Of a stretch of 7,686 bases of DNA, positions 1 to 5,874 are shown piece after piece. Origin of the DNA: Deltaproteobacteria bacterium (GTDB lineage Bacteria > Desulfobacterota_B > Binatia > UBA9968); contig JAUXIP010000090.1 in NCBI GenBank assembly GCA_030620935.1, forward strand, positions 1 through 7,686, read 5' to 3'. Both the position numbers and the translations under genes were made by a program. How positions within the stretch are numbered: position 1 is the stretch's first letter; each line of letters starts with the position of its first letter. The notes beneath the pieces were generated by a model. It was given only the letters and a program-made list of their open reading frames with translations, did no database searches and was not told the origin of the DNA.

Positions 1-49
1 CCCACTATCGATGGATCAGCGGAGTTTTTATTTTGCTGGCTTTTTCATT

Positions 50-65
50 TGGCACGTCCTTTGCG
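50..65 (+). promoter_or_regulatory. Sigma-54 (RpoN) -24/-12 promoter
   Basis: The sequence TGGCACGTCCTTTGCG matches the sigma-54 consensus TGGCACGNNNNTTGCW at every defined position except the last. The invariant GG (51-52) and GC (63-64) are separated by the required 10 nt. Transcription should begin about 12 nt after the GC, near 76, which leaves a leader of about 40 nt before the ATG at 117. The site lies just upstream of the ferritin-like gene pair, and a sigma-54 activator gene follows 1.2 kb downstream, so promoter and activator are probably linked. Upstream activator sites would normally lie 80-200 nt before the start, mostly outside this window. The match is seen directly; activity is inferred. 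Confidence 0.82.
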
Positions 66-116
66 GTAACTGAATTAAACGAGAGAGAAGTAAAATTTAT
101 AGAAGGGAGAAGGCTC

Positions 117-647
117 ATGGACGAAAAAATTCCCGCGACGGAATATGCCTTTCAGGCAGTGTTAGGGCAAAACGTAGGTGAACAGCAAAGGGAAGAAGGT
201 TCGGAAGTAGAGCGCCTGATGAACAAATTTGAGTCCCATGAGGATCAGGAAAGAGAATTCCTTCATCGGTACAAGGAGGTTGCCGATAAGTCTAAGAGCC
301 GGTTCGTAAAATTTCTTCTCCAGCTCATCATCTCCGACGAGGAGAAACATCACGCAGTGACCCATGCTATGGTCTCGACCCTTCAGGGTAGTCTTCGGTG
401 GACGCAGCCGGCAGATGCTATCGGGAGTCTTCACGAAGGGGAGGAGGAAACGGAAAAGCTTTTACGGCTCACGCGGGATTTCATCCGGCTTGAGAAAGAA
501 GGCGTAAAGGAATATAAAAAACTCATCAAGGAATGTCGAGACTACTATCACGGTCTCTTTGGTCTTCTCTTGGATACAATGATCCAGGACTCGGAAAAAC
601 ATATCGGGATTCTACAGTTTCTGCAAAAAAAATTGAAGGAAGCATAG
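117..647 (+). CDS. Ferritin-like (rubrerythrin-type) four-helix protein
   Basis: This is a 176-aa, all-helical, soluble protein of the ferritin-like superfamily, probably binding iron or a diiron centre in the cytoplasm. Helix 2 carries DEEKHH (residues 74-79), the classic ExxH signature. Helix 3 has glutamates in LEKEGVKEY (125-133). Helix 4 has DSEKH (158-162), in which the position three before the histidine is Ser159 instead of Glu, so the second ExxH half-site is imperfect. There is no signal peptide and no rubredoxin domain. The ATG at 117 is chosen because GGGAG at 105-109 is well spaced before it and because it lies downstream of the sigma-54 promoter; the longer frame from 33 would start upstream of the expected transcript. 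The stop is 5 nt before the next ferritin-like gene, so the two are probably co-transcribed. Whether it stores iron, detoxifies peroxide or senses is unknown. Confidence 0.85.
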   Translation: MDEKIPATEYAFQAVLGQNVGEQQREEGSEVERLMNKFESHEDQEREFLHRYKEVADKSKSRFVKFLLQLIISDEEKHHAVTHAMVSTLQGSLRWTQPADAIGSLHEGEEETEKLLRLTRDFIRLEKEGVKEYKKLIKECRDYYHGLFGLLLDTMIQDSEKHIGILQFLQKKLKEA

Positions 648-652
648 ACCAG

Positions 653-1156
653 ATGGATTCCCAAGTTCCCTTTAACCCGTTGCAAAGGTTTGCCGAGATC
701 GAGCTGCGTGTTTCCAAGATCTATTTTCGATTCTCCCATCTTTTTCTTCATCATCCCCAACTCAGGGATTTTTGGTGGCAGATGGCTAAAGAGGAAGAGC
801 AGCACTCCTCGATCCTGCTTGCTTGTGAGCAAATGATCGAGAATTACCTGGATGAGGCGCTGGATCCTAGCATTAACCAGGAGAAGGCCGATCAACTGAA
901 GACGCAGATTAACAACTATCTGAGCAAAGGGACACCTTCGATCAGTATGGAAGAGGCCTTTAAAATTGCCTTGGAAATCGAAAGTTCAGAAATCGACGCC
1001 ATTTATAGTAAGCTTCTCCATCTGGGAGGTCCGAAGATCGCCAAGACCATGGAGAACCTTGGCGTCCCAGCCAGCGTGCAAAGACAAAAACTCAAGTCTG
1101 CAATTGTCCGATTCTGCAAGGATCCAGAGCTGCTTGAAGCGGCCGAGCGCATTTAG
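653..1156 (+). CDS. Second ferritin-like protein, divergent
   Basis: This 167-aa helical protein resembles the ferritin-like/rubrerythrin superfamily. Glu15 and Glu17 lie in predicted helix 1, EEEQH (47-51) gives an ExxH motif at Glu48-His51 in helix 2, and EIESSE (108-113) supplies helix 3 glutamates. The C-terminal region (about 123-167) has no second ExxH, so only part of a diiron ligand set is visible. It may bind a single metal, pair with its neighbour, or have a non-enzymatic role. The ATG at 653 is preferred: AAGGA at 636-640 precedes it with a somewhat long spacing, inside the end of the upstream gene. An in-frame start at 533 would overlap that gene by 115 nt and add 40 residues that look like a shadow of its 3' end. 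The 5-nt gap suggests translational coupling. The family call is moderately sure; function is unassigned. Confidence 0.8.
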   Translation: MDSQVPFNPLQRFAEIELRVSKIYFRFSHLFLHHPQLRDFWWQMAKEEEQHSSILLACEQMIENYLDEALDPSINQEKADQLKTQINNYLSKGTPSISMEEAFKIALEIESSEIDAIYSKLLHLGGPKIAKTMENLGVPASVQRQKLKSAIVRFCKDPELLEAAERI

Positions 1157-1197
1157 TTTAAACCGTTCAGGTCTTTTTCTACCTTATGCGATGGCCA

Positions 1198-1205
1198 TAA
1201 GGAGG
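1198..1205 (+). promoter_or_regulatory. Perfect Shine-Dalgarno-like sequence without a start codon
   Basis: TAAGGAGG is a full anti-16S match, but no ATG, GTG or TTG follows within normal spacing. The frame of the downstream activator gene is open from 1201 to its ATG at 1300 without a standard start codon. It could be a relic of an older start, a chance match, or a site serving a rare codon such as the ATT at 1234. The match is visible; its function is unknown. Confidence 0.3.
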
Positions 1206-1299
1206 CCCTAAAAATACCCGCCTTCCCCGCCCTATTGTAAATCTCTTCGATCCTGTTGTAGAAATCAATATATCTTTTAAGATCCTATGTCGCCCAGCG

Positions 1300-2244
1300 A
1301 TGAATGAAGATTTTGGAAATATCGTAGGTAACAGTAAGGCCCTTCAGGACGTGCTCCGAGTGGTTAGTAAAGTGGCGCCTACAGGGGCCACAGTCTTGAT
1401 CACCGGGGAAAGCGGCAGCGGGAAGGAGCTGATTGCCCTTGCCATCCATGCGAATAGTGATCGAAAGGGCAAGCTTTTTCTGCCGGTGAATTGCGGGGCT
1501 CTGCCGGAGACCTTGCTGGAAAGCCTGCTCTTTGGCCATATGAAAGGCTCGTTCACTGGAGCTTTTGCCAATCAAGAGGGTCTCTTTGAAAAGGCCCGAG
1601 GGGGAACTATTTTCCTAGACGAGATCGGGGAGATTCCGCAGCACCTCCAGGTCAAGCTGCTGCGGGCACTCGAAGGAAAGGAGATTCTGCCTATCGGCAA
1701 CACGAGCCCTCGCCGTATCGACGTGAGAATTCTAGCTGCGACTAACCGGGATCTGAGAAAAGAGGTGGAGGAGGGGCGTTTTCGTGACGACCTCTATTTT
1801 CGTTTGAACGTTATGGAGATCCATATTCCACCCTTAAGAGAAAGACCCGAAGACATCCCTCTCCTGCTCGATCACCTGATTCAAAAACACAATCCGGAGT
1901 TAAAGAAAAGATTCAAGGGGGCGGAAGACGAGGTCGCTCGCACTCTTATGTCCCTTCCCTGGAAGGGAAACGTGCGTGAATTGGACAATGTGATCGAACA
2001 CACCATGATTATGGCCGACGGCGAATGGATCACGCTTCAGGACCTCCCGCACTCCCTGTTGGAGGGGAAAGAGGTCCTTCCTCCTTTTACTTACAATCTG
2101 AAAGAGGCGACGAGACAGTTTGAAAAACAGCATATCATCCGCGTCCTGGAGCATGTCGGTCAGGACCGGAAAGAGGCTGCGCGGCTATTAGATATTAGTC
2201 TTTCGTCCCTTTACCGAAAGATCGAGGAGTTGGAAATATCTTAG
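1300..2244 (+). CDS. Sigma-54-dependent activator, AAA+ plus Fis-type HTH, no sensory domain
   Basis: This 314-aa protein is a bacterial enhancer-binding protein that hydrolyses ATP to remodel the sigma-54 RNA polymerase closed complex. Visible motifs in order are: Walker A GESGSGKE (36-43); the sigma-54 contact loop GSFTGA (83-88, a Ser variant of GAFTGA); Walker B GGTIFLDE (101-108); sensor I at ATNRDL (147-152); the arginine-finger region RFRDDLYFR (160-168); sensor II GNVREL (223-228); and a C-terminal Fis-type helix-turn-helix (about 288-309). The AAA+ domain begins within ten residues of the start, so the receiver, GAF or PAS domain of most family members is absent, as in PspF. Only 143 nt separate it from the preceding gene, too little for a lost receiver domain. 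The ATG lacks a clear ribosome-binding site, so the start is less certain than the identity. It probably controls the promoter at 50-65 and may be co-transcribed with the ferritin-like genes. Confidence 0.93.
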   Translation: MNEDFGNIVGNSKALQDVLRVVSKVAPTGATVLITGESGSGKELIALAIHANSDRKGKLFLPVNCGALPETLLESLLFGHMKGSFTGAFANQEGLFEKARGGTIFLDEIGEIPQHLQVKLLRALEGKEILPIGNTSPRRIDVRILAATNRDLRKEVEEGRFRDDLYFRLNVMEIHIPPLRERPEDIPLLLDHLIQKHNPELKKRFKGAEDEVARTLMSLPWKGNVRELDNVIEHTMIMADGEWITLQDLPHSLLEGKEVLPPFTYNLKEATRQFEKQHIIRVLEHVGQDRKEAARLLDISLSSLYRKIEELEIS

Positions 2245-2564
2245 CCCTTTCGGGATTCCGTGCTCAGCCCTCTATGAGGCCCTCGGTAGTTTTTCGAACC
2301 TCTCTCACATATTCGTGGGGAGCGTTACGAAGAAGGTGGTCCGTCATGCCCCCTGCCCGGTCCTATCGATCCATCCCCGGCCAGAGGAGAGAGCAACGAA
2401 GCAAAAAGCCGCAGCCGCGTAGACTCCTGAGACGGGGAAGTCGCAGACAGAGTGCCGACCGAGGGAACGAGTCGTAACGGACCACGGTAGGTCGTTAGGA
2501 ATTGCAAATTTCAAATGGCAAACGGAGGACTACGGTTGCATGCGCTTTTTTCCTTACCCTTACT
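2245..2564. other. 320-nt intergenic region without a convincing gene
   Basis: This stretch separates the 3' ends of the convergent activator and VIT transporter genes. Open frames here are short and rich in Arg, Ser and Pro, as expected of non-coding DNA. The minus-strand frame at 2264-2347 could encode 27 residues ending VRKTTEGLIEG, which look more protein-like, but no homologue is recognised and the frame is closed just upstream by a stop. An imperfect hairpin lies at 2475-2497. An AT-rich patch, AATTGCAAATTTCAAAT (2500-2516), follows. No classic U-tract terminator is evident on either strand. Confidence 0.5.
2475..2497. other. Imperfect hairpin between convergent genes
   Basis: TAACGGACC (2475-2483) pairs with GGTCGTTA (2490-2497) apart from one bulged G, with a 6-nt loop. 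It lies about 70 nt past the end of the minus-strand transporter gene and 230 nt past the activator gene. No run of U follows on either strand, so an intrinsic terminator is possible but not well supported. Confidence 0.25.
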
Positions 2565-3692
2565 TCACCCCACCACCGAGATCCCAAGGAGCCAACCGAC
2601 TGTAAAAGTCACAGTGGAAGCAAGTAGGCCGATCCCGAGCATTCGGAGTCCGCTGCTTACGGCCCCCCGCGCAGTGAAAATCGATAACAAAGCGCCTACG
2701 CCAAAAAGAGCGAGGCCGCTCAGTGAAGCGCTGGTTGCAATCGCCGTGCTACCCGAAGTTATCAAATAGGGAATGACCGGAACGATCGCTCCTGAAACAA
2801 AAGCCAAGAAAGAACTGATGGCTGCGCTCCACGGCGATCCCAACTCCGAGGGATCTATCCCCAACTCTTCCCGCGCCAGGGTATCGAGAGCTATCTTGGG
2901 ATTCTCAATAATCCGACGGGCCAGGAGCGAAGCCTCTTCTTCGGGAATCCCTTTCGCCTGATAGATCAAAGAGAGCTCCTCCTCCTCTTCCTTGGGTGAC
3001 ATTTCGAGCTCCTGCTTTTCCATAGCGATCTGTTGCTCGAACAGTTCTCGTTGCGCCCGCACAGAAACATATTCCCCGGCACTCATTGAAAAAGCGCCTG
3101 CGAACAGACCTGCCACGCCGGCAAGTAGAATATATTCCGGTCCGGCCTCCGCTCCCGCAAAACCCATCACCAAACTGAAATTGGAGACCAAACCGTCGTT
3201 GACCCCGAACACAGCGGCACGCAGGCTGCCACCGCGCGACCTGAAGTGCCAGCGCTCCCGGCCCATGATCGCTTCCTGGCCGGTAACATCGACTTCCAAA
3301 GCTCTCAAAGTCCGGCTATGCGCTCTCTCCTCCGCCGGAATCCCCTCAGCCTCCGGCTGCTCCAAATAGCCCGCTTGATCTTTGGCCTCAAAACTACTCA
3401 CGATCGGCAGGACCTTTTGAGTGCCGAACGCCCGTGCAAGCCAACCCAGAACGAGGACTCGCACGGTGCGCCGGTACTCAGGAACCGCCTCACCTGCGGT
3501 TTTGAGAAGTCCGGCCCAACGATTGGCATGGCGCTCCTCTGCGCGACCCAGTTTTTCAAAAATCGCAGCTCGCTTTTCGTCTCTCTCCGCCCCTGCCAAA
3601 GCTCGGTACAAAGCGATACCGTCCATCTCGTTGAGATAGTTCGCCCTATAGCGGTCGAAATCCGCCTTAGTCAGCTTCGATCCTGAGGTCAT
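2565..3692 (-). CDS. Rubrerythrin-like domain fused to VIT1/CCC1 iron/manganese transporter (MbfA-like)
   Basis: This is a 375-aa inner-membrane protein with two parts. Residues 1-150 form a ferritin-like domain with Glu22, Glu52-xx-His55 (EERH), Glu102 and Glu122-xx-His125 (EERAH), a nearly complete diiron ligand set. Residues from about 156 form a VIT1/CCC1 domain: TM1 with the family motif FGVNDGLVSN (162-171), TM2 (about 188-211) with FSMSAGEYVS (201-210), a charged cytosolic segment (212-285) with five consecutive glutamates at 235-239, then three more membrane segments near 289-313, 322-341 and 348-372. MbfA proteins of rhizobia share this architecture and export iron, with the ferritin-like domain thought to sense or deliver the metal. 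The start is supported by GGAGGAG (revcomp of 3703-3709) about 10 nt upstream of the ATG. The gene is on the opposite strand to its neighbours and probably transcribed alone from 3693-3914. Iron versus manganese specificity cannot be read from sequence. Confidence 0.92.
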   Translation of the reverse strand: MTSGSKLTKADFDRYRANYLNEMDGIALYRALAGAERDEKRAAIFEKLGRAEERHANRWAGLLKTAGEAVPEYRRTVRVLVLGWLARAFGTQKVLPIVSSFEAKDQAGYLEQPEAEGIPAEERAHSRTLRALEVDVTGQEAIMGRERWHFRSRGGSLRAAVFGVNDGLVSNFSLVMGFAGAEAGPEYILLAGVAGLFAGAFSMSAGEYVSVRAQRELFEQQIAMEKQELEMSPKEEEEELSLIYQAKGIPEEEASLLARRIIENPKIALDTLAREELGIDPSELGSPWSAAISSFLAFVSGAIVPVIPYLITSGSTAIATSASLSGLALFGVGALLSIFTARGAVSSGLRMLGIGLLASTVTFTVGWLLGISVVG

Positions 3693-3914
3693 TTCTGCGA
3701 AACTCCTCCGCCTTTCTCATACCTCATAAATCCCGCGAAGAAAATGGCTGTTTGTGCCGTCCTCTTCACCGCTTCATGTTTGTGGCACATCAATCGGCCT
3801 CTCGTGTCCGTCTCTAAACCAATCCCATTACTTCCTTTTCATTCCGCTCTCAACTCCTCCAACGGTTTTATCGGAGCAGCATGGGCTGCAAACAAATAAC
3901 CCCTTGGAGTCGGG
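3693..3914. promoter_or_regulatory. Divergent intergenic region
   Basis: This 222-nt region should contain the promoter of the minus-strand VIT transporter and that of the small plus-strand gene at 3915. I find no convincing -35/-10 pair, Fur box or other operator. A short hairpin, GCAGC-ATGG-GCTGC (3876-3889), lies 25 nt before the small gene. TGGCAC at 3783-3788 recalls a sigma-54 -24 element, but the matching -12 GC is one base too far away. Confidence 0.4.
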
Positions 3915-4154
3915 ATGATACGGCAGCCCGTCCCATTTTTTTTGCCGAGTGGAAGTAGTGTAAGGAAATGGGGTTTAGATCCGGCTCGCCACCTGCCAGG
4001 CTACAAAGTAGAGCGGGTTCTGCCGTTCACGGGAATGCATCACACGATGTACTCGGTGGAATTGAAAAACTCAGAAGGCGAACTCCCCTCCTTTCATATC
4101 AACCCGTTCAGTTATATCATGCCCTTCAGCGGTCCCTGGGGGCGCGGCTCCTGA
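3915..4154 (+). CDS. Small hypothetical protein, 79 aa
   Basis: No family is recognised. The frame looks like a real gene because its codon use is ordinary, GGAG (3906-3909) lies 5 nt before the ATG, and a strong inverted repeat begins 17 nt after the stop. The product is soluble, with no membrane segment or signal peptide. Its central part, ERVLPFTGMHHTMYSVEL (residues 33-50), and the aromatic, Pro-rich tail HINPFSYIMPFSGPWGRG (61-78) look like a compact beta-type fold and not like random translation. It precedes the HtrA-type protease gene by 93 nt in the same direction, so it may be co-expressed, but the repeat between them could separate the two. It could also be a chance open frame; I put it slightly above even odds. 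Confidence 0.5.
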   Translation: MIRQPVPFFLPSGSSVRKWGLDPARHLPGYKVERVLPFTGMHHTMYSVELKNSEGELPSFHINPFSYIMPFSGPWGRGS

Positions 4155-4171
4155 AACCTGTGCGCCTGACC

Positions 4172-4203
4172 ACGATCCCTGGGCTAGACAGCCCTGGGAT
4201 CGT
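4172..4203. terminator. Strong inverted repeat between small gene and htrA
   Basis: ACGATCCCTGGGCT (4172-4185) and AGCCCTGGGATCGT (4190-4203) are complementary at 13 of 14 positions, with a 4-nt loop (AGAC). The RNA would form a very stable hairpin. It starts 17 nt after the 79-aa gene and ends 44 nt before the protease start. The sequence after it, TGAATTTTC, has only a short T run, so a weak terminator or attenuator fits. The near-perfect dyad could instead be an operator for the protease gene. Confidence 0.5.
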
Positions 4204-4247
4204 TGAATTTTCGCCCAACGGAATAAAGACAACAGAAAGAGGAAACT

Positions 4248-5732
4248 ATGCAGAAAACACTCGCGCGTGGCGCATTTATCTATTTTATCGTTCTTATCTT
4301 GGCCGCTTTCCTGTTCACCCTTACCCTGAGCACGCACCTGCACCCGACTTTAATCACTTTGAGCCCCCACGAGAGCAACGCAGCCCAAGTCCCTGCCGGC
4401 GGCTCGGCGACGCAATACGGCCTGCCGGATTTTGTCGGCCTGGCGAAACAGCTCAGCCCTATCGTAGTCAACATTTCGACGACGCAGGTAACAAAAAGGA
4501 GGCCGATGCCGCCGAGTCCTTTCGGCGAGGAGGATCCCTTCAGCGAATTCCAGAGGAGGTTTTTCGGGGGTCCGTTGCGTCCGCGGCCCTTCCAGCAGAA
4601 AAGCCTGGGATCAGGCTTTATCATCGACCGCGATGGCTTCATCCTGACCAATCATCACGTGGTGAAAGATGCCGACAAGATCGTCGTGCGGCTTTCCGAC
4701 GAGACGGAGTTTGAAGCGAAGGTGGTGGGCAACGACCCGAAAACGGACATCGCCGTCATCAAAATAGATGCCGACAGGGAACTGCCGACGGCTCCGTTGG
4801 GAGATTCCGACCGCCTTGAGGTCGGAGAGTGGGTCCTAGCGATAGGTAATCCTTTCGGTTTGGACCGAAGCGTCACCGCAGGCATCGTAAGCGCGAAGGA
4901 CAGGCTGATCGGGGCCGGCCCTTATGACGCTTTCATCCAAACCGATGCCTCCATCAATCCGGGTAATTCCGGAGGCCCTCTGATCAATTTGCAGGGAGAG
5001 GTAGTAGGAATCAATACTGCCATTTTCAGCAGGACAGGAGGCAATATAGGAATCGGCTTTGCCATTCCCATCAACCTGGTCAAGACCCTCTTGCCACAAC
5101 TCAAAACAAAGGGAAAAGTAACGAGAGGCTGGTTAGGGGTTCTGATCCAAAATGTGGACCCAACCATTGCCGAGTCCCTCGGGATGAAAAAAGCGCGCGG
5201 TGCCCTGGTAGCAAACGTCTCCAAGGATAGCCCCGCAGAACGAGCCGGAGTCCAAGCAGGCGACATCATCACCGAGTTCGACGGCACGGAAATTAAGAGG
5301 TCTAATGATCTTCCGATTCTTGTCGCGCGCACGCCGCTCAACAAGACCGTGCGGATAAAGGTATGGCGGGATAACAGAGAAGTAACTCTGAATGTGACGG
5401 TGGGGAAATTGAAGGAGGAAGAGGTCGCGGCACCCTCCGGAGAGCTCTCCCGATTCGGCTTGACAGTACAAGAAGTGACACCGCAGATTGCCGAGAGTCT
5501 GGGGCTGGAACGCGTGGAAGGCGTGGTCATCTCCGCGGTAGAGCGAGGAAGCCCCGGAGATGAAGCCGCCCTGCGCCGCGGAGACGTGATCCTCGAGGTG
5601 GGCCGCAGGTCGATCCGCACGCTGGAAGCCTTCCGTCAAGCCATTGAGGAGGCTCCAAAAGACAAAGGATTATTGTTTCTTGTGCGTCGAGGTGAGACAA
5701 CCTTTTTCCGTGCCCTAAAACCTAGGCAGTAA
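4248..5732 (+). CDS. htrA: HtrA/Deg-family serine endoprotease with two PDZ domains
   Basis: This 494-aa envelope quality-control protease degrades misfolded periplasmic proteins and may also act as a chaperone. Residues 9-28 form a hydrophobic N-terminal export signal or membrane anchor. The trypsin-like domain follows (about 60-285) with the catalytic triad His137 (TNHHVV), Asp167 (DPKTDIAVI) and Ser241 (NPGNSGGPL). PDZ1 spans about 293-388, beginning RGWLGV, and PDZ2 about 398-488, as in DegP/DegQ; length is typical. A Pro/Arg/Phe-rich segment (84-115) occupies the position of the LA loop of DegP. The ATG is preceded by AAGAGGA (4237-4243) at good spacing. Upstream lies the inverted repeat at 4172-4203; downstream it faces the UbiD-family gene tail to tail. 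DegP, DegQ and MucD cannot be told apart reliably here, so the symbol is generic. Confidence 0.95.
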   Translation: MQKTLARGAFIYFIVLILAAFLFTLTLSTHLHPTLITLSPHESNAAQVPAGGSATQYGLPDFVGLAKQLSPIVVNISTTQVTKRRPMPPSPFGEEDPFSEFQRRFFGGPLRPRPFQQKSLGSGFIIDRDGFILTNHHVVKDADKIVVRLSDETEFEAKVVGNDPKTDIAVIKIDADRELPTAPLGDSDRLEVGEWVLAIGNPFGLDRSVTAGIVSAKDRLIGAGPYDAFIQTDASINPGNSGGPLINLQGEVVGINTAIFSRTGGNIGIGFAIPINLVKTLLPQLKTKGKVTRGWLGVLIQNVDPTIAESLGMKKARGALVANVSKDSPAERAGVQAGDIITEFDGTEIKRSNDLPILVARTPLNKTVRIKVWRDNREVTLNVTVGKLKEEEVAAPSGELSRFGLTVQEVTPQIAESLGLERVEGVVISAVERGSPGDEAALRRGDVILEVGRRSIRTLEAFRQAIEEAPKDKGLLFLVRRGETTFFRALKPRQ

Positions 5733-5874
5733 TCGCCTTATTCGTGTTTTTGGCTCGTGATCGTGTTCGTCTCCACCTCCTCAAACGAGCACGGATGTCT
5801 GTATGAAGAGACCGTAGCCCGCACTCTCATTCTTTATCCTTTTGCCTTCGTCCTTACCGATTCCAGGGCACGAA
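5733..5874. other. Intergenic region between convergent genes
   Basis: These 142 nt lie between the 3' ends of the protease and decarboxylase genes. A weak hairpin is possible: CGTGTTCGT (5762-5770) with ACGAGCACG (5785-5793), 9 bp including one G-U pair and a 14-nt loop. It could end transcription of either gene, but no U tract follows. Nothing else is recognised. Confidence 0.35.

Noticed and set aside
33..116. 28-residue N-terminal extension of the first ferritin-like gene
   Set aside because: It overlaps the sigma-54 promoter and lies upstream of the predicted transcript start; ATG 117 has the good ribosome-binding site.
533..652. 40-residue extension of the second ferritin-like gene
   Set aside because: It would overlap the preceding coding region by 115 nt and reads as an out-of-frame shadow of that gene.
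1157..1299. A lost receiver domain for the activator
   Set aside because: Only 143 nt are available, far short of the roughly 360 nt a receiver domain needs, and no receiver motifs are visible in any frame.
2274..2507. Two short frames (67 and 60 codons) on opposite strands in the 320-nt gap
   Set aside because: Composition is biased to Arg, Ser and Pro, there is no ribosome-binding site, and no recognisable motif.
3246..3686. Plus-strand frame of 146 codons inside the VIT transporter gene
   Set aside because: It is antisense to a well-supported gene and has no recognisable domain.
3783..3798. Second sigma-54 promoter before the small gene
   Set aside because: TGGCAC is present, but the only nearby GC leaves 11 nt instead of the strict 10 between GG and GC, and the TTGC block is missing.
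3968..4714. 248-codon frame overlapping the small gene and the start of the protease
   Set aside because: It is the +1 shadow of the protease, Arg- and Pro-rich, and runs through the intergenic hairpin.
4922..5620. 232-codon minus-strand frame inside the protease gene
   Set aside because: It is an antisense shadow; the protease has its full set of catalytic and PDZ motifs.
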